A DNA stretch of 19,670 bases from Betaproteobacteria bacterium (GTDB lineage: Bacteria > Pseudomonadota > Gammaproteobacteria > Burkholderiales > SG8-41): assembly GCA_025356695.1 (NCBI GenBank), contig JANXSE010000219.1, positions 1 to 19,670 of the forward strand, written 5' to 3'. The notes under the pieces were generated by a model. The model was not told where the DNA came from. It did no database searches and saw only the letters and a program-made list of their open reading frames with translations. Both the position numbers and the translations under genes were made by a program. Of the stretch, positions 14,404-19,670 are shown in pieces (within the stretch, counting starts at the first letter, position 1; each line of letters opens with the position of its first letter).

Positions 14404-14775
14404 CTACTTGAACGTTGCGTTCAGGTAGGCGATGAGATCGGCGCGGTCGCGCGCTTCCGGCATACCCGAGTACGGCATGCGGTTGGCCGGAATTTTTTTC
14501 TGCGGCGCTTCAATGTAAGCGTCGAGATCGCGCTCATTCCAGGTCACGCCGCTGCGTTTCATCGCCGGCGAATAACGGAAATCGGCCACTTCACCGGCCT
14601 TGCGCCCGATCACGCCATAGAGGCTCGGCCCCACACCGCCCGTCGCGCCGCGCTCGGGCGCGTGGCAGGCCACGCATTCGTCGAACAGTTTTTGTCCGCG
14701 TTTGGCATCGCCGTCGGCGTGCACCGCCCCCATTGCAAACAACATCGCCGCGGCGATCGTGATTTTTCCGTGCAT
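14404..14775 (-). CDS. Periplasmic class I cytochrome c
   Basis: The 123-residue precursor has a signal peptide (residues 1-20, ending VHA) and one haem site, CVACH at 34-38. The C-terminal region PANRMPYSGM (96-105) provides the expected Met axial ligand, Met100. The family carries electrons in the periplasm. It follows the second GMC oxidoreductase by 17 bp with AGGAG 8 nt before its ATG, so it is the likely electron acceptor of the flavoprotein dehydrogenase. Gluconate and fructose dehydrogenases use a larger tri-haem cytochrome subunit; here the cytochrome is a small mono-haem protein without a membrane anchor, so it probably shuttles electrons to a terminal oxidase or bc1 complex (inference). 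Confidence 0.93.
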   Translation of the reverse strand: MHGKITIAAAMLFAMGAVHADGDAKRGQKLFDECVACHAPERGATGGVGPSLYGVIGRKAGEVADFRYSPAMKRSGVTWNERDLDAYIEAPQKKIPANRMPYSGMPEARDRADLIAYLNATFK

Positions 14776-14792
14776 GAATTGTTCTCCTGTTC

Positions 14793-16562
14793 CTAGACCA
14801 GCATTCCGGGGTTTTTGACGTAGCGGTTCTTGATGGCGTCCGCAGTCCAGTACGCGAGCGCCCCAACCGGGCCGGTCGGATTGTACGAAGCGTTATGCGG
14901 AAACACATTGGCGCCGACCACGAACAGATTGTGGCAATCCCAGCTTTGCAGATATTTGTTCAAGGCGCTGTTGCCGGGGTTGCTGCCCATGATGGTGCCG
15001 CCGGTGTTGTGCGTACTTTGATACGGCACCACGGTCCATGGATCGGTACGCGCCGATGCCTCGTTGAGATGCGTCGGGTTCATCGACTTGGCCAGCGCGT
15101 TGATCTGCGCTGCCGCGTGCCGTCCCATCTTGTGCTCGTTGTCCTTGTAGTCGAATGTCATGCGCATCACCGGCAGACCGAAGGCATTGCGGTAGGTCGG
15201 ATCGAGATCATAGTAGTTGTAACGGTTGGCCATCACACCGCCGCTGGCGCCGATGTTCATCGCCGTCTGGTACCACTTCGAGGTCGCCGCCTTCCACTCC
15301 GTGCCCCATTGCGCCGTACCGCGCGGTACCGGCCGGTAGCCGATCGGCAGTGCAGTGTTGAAACCGGCGCCGATGCTGTAGCCGCCGACAAATCCAAGCT
15401 GGCCGCGATCGAAATCCGGGTTGATGTTGAAATCATCCATCGTCGCGTTCGAACCGCCAGCACTCATGAAGGGGTTGAAATTGCGGCCTTCGAAAAACAG
15501 ATTCGCGCCCGCCCCCGTCTGGTAGCAATAATTTTTGCCGATCACACCGGTCTGGCTGACCGGATCATAGGGTTTACCGATGCCCGAGAGCAGCATCAGG
15601 TGTACGTTGTTGATTGCATAAGCAGTCAGCAGCACCATTGAGGCAGGCTGAATGAATTCCTCGCCGTTAAGCACGTTGGTGTAGGCCACGCCGGTGACCC
15701 GTTTGCCGCTCGCATCCTTGATGATGCGCGTCACCCATGCGTTGGCGCGCAATTCGAAATTGGGTTTCGACATGGCGATCGGGATCACCGTCATGTGCGG
15801 ACTGCCCTTGGCGTTGGCTTCGCAGCCGAAGCGCTGACAGTAACCGCAATATTGGCAGGCGCCGAATTTCGAACCGTCCGGATTGACGTAGGCACGCGAG
15901 GCATTCGCCGACGGCCGCGGAAACGGATGGTAGCCGGCGTTGCGTGCGGCCTGCGAAAACACCTCGCTCGACAGAATCGGCGTCAGCGGCGGCAGCGGAT
16001 AGTCGCGCGCGCGCGGCGCTTCAAACGGATTGCCGCCTTCCTGAATCTTGCCGCGGATATTGCCGGCCTTGCCTGACACTGCCGCGGTGTATTCGAACTT
16101 GTCGTAGTACGGCTCAAGCTCGGCGTAGGTGATGCCCCAGTCCTGAATCGTCATGTCCCCGGGGATGAATTTCTTGCCGTAGCGCTCTTCGTAGTTCGAG
16201 CGGATCTTGAATTCGTTGTCAGTCCAGCGCCAGGTGTGACCGCTCCAGTGCACCGCCGAACCGCCGACGACGTCGCCGGGCAGAAAGGAACCGAGCTTGC
16301 GCATCGGCAAGGCTTCCTGCGACGGATTGTTGCGGATGGTCAGCGTGTCGCGCGCCGTATTCATCATCAGGTCGTGGCGCTGCACGTAACGCAGTTCGTC
16401 ACGGATGTTCGGCAACGCATAATCCTTGGCCGGATCGCGCATCGTGCCGCGCTCAAGCGCCACCACCGACATGCCCGCCTCGCTCAGTTCCTTGGCGAGA
16501 ATGCCACCGGTCCAGCCGAGGCCGATGATCACGGCATCAACTTCCTTCATTACTTTGGCCAT
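14793..16562 (-). CDS. GMC-family flavoprotein dehydrogenase, large subunit (copy 2 in transcription order)
   Basis: The 589-residue protein belongs to the GMC family branch of gluconate 2-dehydrogenase, fructose dehydrogenase and FAD-glucose dehydrogenase. The FAD-binding GLGWTGG is at 14-20, with an acidic strand end (ALERG, 35-39). Cys236, 239, 242 and 247 form CxxCxxCxxxxC, in the region where relatives carry an Fe-S cluster. The C-terminal catalytic region includes STHNTGG and FPHNASYNPTG, giving a His-Asn type active site. It has no signal peptide, as expected if the Tat-exported small subunit carries it across the membrane. GGAG lies 6 nt before the ATG. It follows the small subunit by 13 bp and precedes cytochrome c by 17 bp. 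The substrate, a sugar acid, polyol or other alcohol, is unknown. Confidence 0.92.
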   Translation of the reverse strand: MAKVMKEVDAVIIGLGWTGGILAKELSEAGMSVVALERGTMRDPAKDYALPNIRDELRYVQRHDLMMNTARDTLTIRNNPSQEALPMRKLGSFLPGDVVGGSAVHWSGHTWRWTDNEFKIRSNYEERYGKKFIPGDMTIQDWGITYAELEPYYDKFEYTAAVSGKAGNIRGKIQEGGNPFEAPRARDYPLPPLTPILSSEVFSQAARNAGYHPFPRPSANASRAYVNPDGSKFGACQYCGYCQRFGCEANAKGSPHMTVIPIAMSKPNFELRANAWVTRIIKDASGKRVTGVAYTNVLNGEEFIQPASMVLLTAYAINNVHLMLLSGIGKPYDPVSQTGVIGKNYCYQTGAGANLFFEGRNFNPFMSAGGSNATMDDFNINPDFDRGQLGFVGGYSIGAGFNTALPIGYRPVPRGTAQWGTEWKAATSKWYQTAMNIGASGGVMANRYNYYDLDPTYRNAFGLPVMRMTFDYKDNEHKMGRHAAAQINALAKSMNPTHLNEASARTDPWTVVPYQSTHNTGGTIMGSNPGNSALNKYLQSWDCHNLFVVGANVFPHNASYNPTGPVGALAYWTADAIKNRYVKNPGMLV

Positions 16563-16575
16563 GGTGATCTCCGCC

Positions 16576-17292
16576 TCAGCTCATATCGGAAATGCTGGTG
16601 TAATCGGCCGGGAATTTTTTATCGCGGTATTTGATGATGTCCTGCGCGTGTGTGGCAATAACGCCGGGGAAGCCGATCATCTTCCAGCCCGCCTTGTCGC
16701 GGTTGCCGCCGTAGATCGGGTCCGCGAACATGCCTTCGATGACGGTCTGGTAGACGGTGCTCCAGAACACGCGCACCGGCAGCCCGTCACTGAAAGTGAT
16801 CTTGGCTGACGACAGACCGATGAGCACTTCCTGCTTCTGCTTGGCATCGAGGCGGTCAAAAGTCTTGCCGTAGGTCTTTGCGCAATGCGCGTTGGTCGCC
16901 GCGATGCCGGCGCGATAAAGTTCAGCCGGTGTCAATGGCAATTGATAACCCTGGCTCGGTACGCCCGGCTTCCACGGCCCCTGCATATACAAACGCTCGC
17001 CCTTGCCCCAGCCACCAGCCAGCGCGCGGTCGATGAAAATCGCGAGCCCCATGTCCGTACCTTTGGGCGAATACTGGTCCGCCGGCACCATATGATCGAC
17101 CATCGCCTCGACGAACGCGGCCTCATCGAGGTTGAGGTAGGCGTAACCCGGTGCTGCCCCGCCGGCAGGCTGGGCCTGCGCCGGCTGCGTCGTCGTCACT
17201 GCCGCCGTCGCCGCGGCCGCTACCGCGCCACCCGCGACTGCGCTCCTCAGAAAATCACGGCGTCCGAAACCTTCTTTCTCGATGTCTTTCAT
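16576..17292 (-). CDS. Gluconate 2-dehydrogenase subunit 3-like, Tat-exported small subunit
   Basis: The 238-residue protein has a twin-arginine signal: GRRDFLRS (10-17), an Ala-rich hydrophobic stretch, and cleavage likely after AQA (residue 40). The mature part matches the subunit-3 type (LDEAAFVEAMVDHMVPAD, then IFIDRALAGGWG, and a Trp/Tyr-rich C-terminal half). In relatives this small subunit escorts the folded GMC flavoprotein through the Tat pore and stabilises it. The ATG at 17290-17292 is chosen for GGAGG 5 nt upstream and because it places RR at residues 11-12; an ATG four codons upstream lacks a site. It lies between two GMC genes, 65 bp after one and 13 bp before the other, and may serve both. 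Confidence 0.9.
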   Translation of the reverse strand: MKDIEKEGFGRRDFLRSAVAGGAVAAAATAAVTTTQPAQAQPAGGAAPGYAYLNLDEAAFVEAMVDHMVPADQYSPKGTDMGLAIFIDRALAGGWGKGERLYMQGPWKPGVPSQGYQLPLTPAELYRAGIAATNAHCAKTYGKTFDRLDAKQKQEVLIGLSSAKITFSDGLPVRVFWSTVYQTVIEGMFADPIYGGNRDKAGWKMIGFPGVIATHAQDIIKYRDKKFPADYTSISDMS

Positions 17293-17297
17293 GAAAT

Positions 17298-17302
17298 CCT
17301 CC
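17298..17302 (-). promoter_or_regulatory. Ribosome binding site deciding the small-subunit start
   Basis: GGAGG lies 5 nt before the ATG at 17290-17292 and overlaps the alternative ATG at 17302-17304, favouring the inner start. Confidence 0.65.
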
Positions 17303-17357
17303 ATGCGTCCGATGGTTGCATTGTTTGATGGATTGAAGTCGTTGCGGTTGGCGCGCG

Positions 17358-19127
17358 TTATACGAGCGAACCGGGATTTTTCAGATAGCGGTTCTTGATG
17401 GCATCGGCCGCCCAGTAGGCCAGCGCACCAACAGGACCCGTCGGGTTGTAGGCCGAGTTGTGCGGGAACACGCCGGCGCCCATGACGAACAGGTTGTGGC
17501 AATCCCAGCTTTGCAGATATTTGTTGACGACGCTGTTGCCGGGGTTGGTGCCCATGATGGTGCCACCGGTGTTGTGCGTGCTCTGATACGGCACCACCGA
17601 CCACGGTTCGGTGCGCGCTACCGCCGGGTTCATCATGGTCGGATTCATCGACTTGGCGATCTTGTTGATGACGCCCGCCGCATGTTCGCCCATCTTGTGT
17701 TCGTTCGGCTTGTAGTCAAAGGTCATGCGCATCAGCGGCAGGCCGAAGGCATTGCGGTAATTCGGATCGAGTTCGAAATAGTTGTAGCGGTTGGCCATCA
17801 CGCTGCCGCTCGAGCTGATGATCATCGCGCTGTTGTACCACTTCGCACTCGCCGCCTTCCATTCGCTGCCCCACTGCGGCGTGCCCGCCGGCAGCGGCCG
17901 GTAACTGATCGGCCGCCCGTGCGTCATGCCGCCCGCCAGGTTGTAGCCGCCGACAAATCCGTGCGGCGCGCGGTCGAAACTCCAGTCATAGTGGAAATCG
18001 TCGATGCCGACGTTAAGACCGCCGGTGGACATGAACGGATTGAAATGCTTGCCGTCAAAGAAGAGCTGCGCCGCAGCACCGGTCTGGTAGCAGTAATTCT
18101 TGCCGACCACACCCGTCTGGCTGACCGGATCATAGGGCTTGCCGATGCCCGACAGCAGCATCAGATGCGTGTTGTTGATCGCGTATGCCGTCAACACCAC
18201 CATGCCGGCCGGCTGCTCGAATTCCTCGCCGTTCAGCGTGTTGGTGTAAGTCACACCGGTGACTTTTTTGCCGCTCGAATCTTTCAACACCTTGGTGACC
18301 CAGGCGTTCGTGCGCAGTTCGAAATTCGGATTGCGCATGGCAATCGGAATCACCGTGATCAGCGGGCTGCCCTTGGCGTTGGCTTCGCAGCCGAAGCGTT
18401 CGCAGAAGCCACAATATTCGCAAGCGCCGAACTTCGAGCCGTCAGGATTGGTGTAGGCGCGCGAGGCGTTGGCCACCGGCCGCGGAAACGGATGGTAGCC
18501 GTGGTTCTTGGCGGCCTCCGAAAACATGTCGCAGGCAAGACTCGGATTCAGCGGCGGCAGCGGATAGTCGCTGGCGCGCGAACCTTCGAACGGATTGCCG
18601 CCGGGCTGGATCTGCCCGCGCAAATTACCGGCCTTGCCGGAAACGCCGGCGGTGCGCTCGAATTTTTCGTAGTAGGGCTCAAGCTCGGCATAGGTGATGC
18701 CCCAGTCCTGGATCGTCATGTCCTCGGGGATGTACTTTTTGCCGTAGCGCTCTTCGTAGTTCGAGCGGATCTTGAATTCAGTGTCGTTCCAGCGCCAGGT
18801 GATGCCGTTCCAGTGCGCCCCGGCGCCGCCGAGGCCTTCGCCGGGCAGAAAGGAACCCAGACGCCGCATCGGCAGCGCCTCCTGCGAAATATTGTTGCGG
18901 ATCGTCAGCGTGTCGCGCTGCGTGTTCTGCGTGAGGTCATTGCGCGATGAGAAGCGCAGTTCATCGCGAATGCGCGGCACCGTGAAATCCTGTTGCGGCG
19001 AGCGCATCGCGCCGCGCTCAAGCGCAACAACTTTGACGCCCGCCTCGGTGAGTTCTTTCGCAAGTATGCCGCCGGTCCAGCCCAAACCGACGAGCACTAC
19101 ATCCACTTCTGGTAGTTTTTTGGCCAT
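17358..19127 (-). CDS. GMC-family flavoprotein dehydrogenase, large subunit (copy 1 in transcription order)
   Basis: The 589-residue protein is colinear with, and the same length as, the GMC protein at 14793-16562. GLGWTGG (14-20), the Cys236/239/242/247 cluster, STHNTGG and the C-terminal PTGPVGALAYW block are all kept. It has no signal peptide. Differences cluster in the substrate side, for example GGAGAHWNGITW versus GGSAVHWSGHTW near residues 100-111, and around the region at 380-420. A strong AGGGGAGG site precedes the ATG. It is the first gene of the minus-strand series, 122 bp after dnaE2 and 65 bp before the small subunit. Whether it uses the same small subunit and cytochrome c as its paralogue cannot be told from sequence, but no others are present. 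Confidence 0.92.
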   Translation of the reverse strand: MAKKLPEVDVVLVGLGWTGGILAKELTEAGVKVVALERGAMRSPQQDFTVPRIRDELRFSSRNDLTQNTQRDTLTIRNNISQEALPMRRLGSFLPGEGLGGAGAHWNGITWRWNDTEFKIRSNYEERYGKKYIPEDMTIQDWGITYAELEPYYEKFERTAGVSGKAGNLRGQIQPGGNPFEGSRASDYPLPPLNPSLACDMFSEAAKNHGYHPFPRPVANASRAYTNPDGSKFGACEYCGFCERFGCEANAKGSPLITVIPIAMRNPNFELRTNAWVTKVLKDSSGKKVTGVTYTNTLNGEEFEQPAGMVVLTAYAINNTHLMLLSGIGKPYDPVSQTGVVGKNYCYQTGAAAQLFFDGKHFNPFMSTGGLNVGIDDFHYDWSFDRAPHGFVGGYNLAGGMTHGRPISYRPLPAGTPQWGSEWKAASAKWYNSAMIISSSGSVMANRYNYFELDPNYRNAFGLPLMRMTFDYKPNEHKMGEHAAGVINKIAKSMNPTMMNPAVARTEPWSVVPYQSTHNTGGTIMGTNPGNSVVNKYLQSWDCHNLFVMGAGVFPHNSAYNPTGPVGALAYWAADAIKNRYLKNPGSLV

Positions 19128-19174
19128 ACGCCTCCCCTGCCTGTGTCTGATTGCCGAATGTTTCAGAACCAGCC

Positions 19175-19200
19175 GGATCCGCTTGCGGGATCCTTTTTCT
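19175..19200 (+). terminator. Hairpin plus T-tract oriented on the plus strand
   Basis: GGATCCGC (19175-19182) and GCGGGATCC (19185-19193) form an 8-bp stem with one bulged G, followed by TTTTTCTT. This is terminator-like for plus-strand transcription, yet both flanking genes are on the minus strand. On that strand it would lie in the leader of the first GMC gene, without a T-tract after it. Confidence 0.4.
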
Positions 19201-19209
19201 TATGTGCGT

Positions 19210-19238
19210 ATCCTAACGAGGCTGGCGGATTACGGCAA
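19210..19238 (-). promoter_or_regulatory. Candidate promoter for the GMC-led gene series
   Basis: On the minus strand TTGCCG (-35, 19233-19238) and TAGGAT (-10, 19210-19215) are spaced by 17 nt, each a partial match to sigma70 boxes. A 14-bp palindrome, AATCAAATTTGATT (19237-19250), touches the -35 and overlaps the dnaE2 stop codon. Transcription could also read through from dnaE2, as no minus-strand terminator is visible in 19128-19249. Confidence 0.28.
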
Positions 19239-19249
19239 TCAAATTTGAT

Positions 19250-19670
19250 TTAATGAAAATCGCGGCTATGGGTGGCCAGTTGTCCCAATAAACCAGAGTG
19301 ATCGGTGAGACGCCCGGCGATCAGATGCACGACATCGCCGTCGCGCTCAAGGATGCCGTGCACGCCGAGCAGGCGCGCGCCCAGCAGTTCGCGACGTTGC
19401 CGTTCGCCGACGTCGCGCCACACCACGACGTTGACATTGCCGGTCTCGTCTTCCAGCGTCACAAACACCACACCGGAGGCGGTGTCGGGGCGCTGGCGCC
19501 CGGTGACAATGCCCGCCGCGTGCACCGGACGGCCGTGCGGCGCGTTGCGCAGTTCTGCGGCAGTGGAAAAATGCATGCGCCTGAGACGATCGCGCAACAG
19601 GGCCAGCGGATGGCGGCCGAGCGTGAGTCCGGTGCTGGCGTAATCGGCGACCAAATCCTCGCCTTCCGAA
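19250..19670 (-). CDS. dnaE2: Error-prone DNA polymerase DnaE2 (ImuC), C-terminal part
   Basis: About 139 residues are present; the gene starts beyond the window. The visible part is the end of the C-family polymerase: [16 protein letters not shown], the OB-fold segment [33 protein letters not shown], and the closing [10 protein letters not shown] and SRDFH. These are typical of DnaE2, which performs mutagenic translesion synthesis in the SOS response together with ImuA and ImuB. Replicative DnaE ends differently. The imuA/imuB genes would be expected upstream, outside the window. The stop is TAA at 19250-19252. It is a housekeeping-type neighbour and seems unrelated to the catabolic genes. 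Confidence 0.93.
   Translation of the reverse strand, partial: SEGEDLVADYASTGLTLGRHPLALLRDRLRRMHFSTAAELRNAPHGRPVHAAGIVTGRQRPDTASGVVFVTLEDETGNVNVVVWRDVGERQRRELLGARLLGVHGILERDGDVVHLIAGRLTDHSGLLGQLATHSRDFH

Noticed and set aside
17460..18950. 496-codon plus-strand open frame opposite the first GMC gene
   Set aside because: It is antisense to a clear GMC gene, its composition is Arg/His/Val-rich, and it shows no domain; the second GMC gene has a similar antisense shadow.

Overview
The window is GC-rich, gene-dense bacterial DNA. It looks like a betaproteobacterium, most likely Burkholderiales. The main reason is the number of Bug-type (TctC family) periplasmic solute-binding proteins, an expansion best known from Bordetella and relatives; an error-prone polymerase gene (dnaE2) fits the same kind of genome. 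The genus cannot be fixed from sequence reading alone. I see no insertion sequence, CRISPR array, tRNA, rRNA or phage gene.

Layout from left to right. (a) 1-1305, plus strand: the tail of a probable M24-family peptidase/hydrolase, then a Bug protein. (b) 3251-1332, minus strand: a 3-hydroxyisobutyrate-dehydrogenase-like oxidoreductase, then a Bug protein. (c) 3397-5142, plus strand: a CocE/NonD-type alpha/beta hydrolase diverging from (b). (d) 7055-5182, minus strand: a Bug protein followed 20 bp later by an Asp/Glu/hydantoin-racemase-like protein. (e) 7323-8249, plus strand: a two-domain carboxymuconolactone-decarboxylase-like protein, diverging from (d) across a 267-bp region rich in inverted repeats. 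(f) 19127-8282, minus strand: eleven genes in one direction with very short gaps or start/stop overlaps. In transcription order these are GMC oxidoreductase, Tat-exported subunit-3-like protein, a second GMC oxidoreductase, cytochrome c, three Bug proteins, PaaI-like thioesterase, AhpD-like protein, and two tandem Bug proteins. (g) 19670-19250, minus strand: the 3' end of dnaE2.

How the genes may work together (inference). Eight Bug binding proteins occur without any TctA/TctB membrane component in the window. They are mixed with soluble enzymes that act on small organic acids, esters or thioesters. The GMC/subunit-3/cytochrome-c group resembles the membrane-bound periplasmic gluconate, fructose and glucose dehydrogenases, in which a flavoprotein is carried through the Tat system by its small subunit and passes electrons to cytochrome c. 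The region therefore reads as an accessory catabolic cluster: periplasmic oxidation and capture of one or several organic acids, then cytoplasmic processing. The substrate cannot be read from the sequence.

The most unusual points are the density of orphan Bug proteins, the two 589-residue GMC paralogues sharing one small subunit and one cytochrome, the substituted active-site residues in several enzymes (hydrolase, AhpD-like protein, thioesterase, dehydrogenase), and the structured leader in front of the carboxymuconolactone-decarboxylase-like gene. No single feature proves a new system. No stretch longer than 300 bp lacks a gene.
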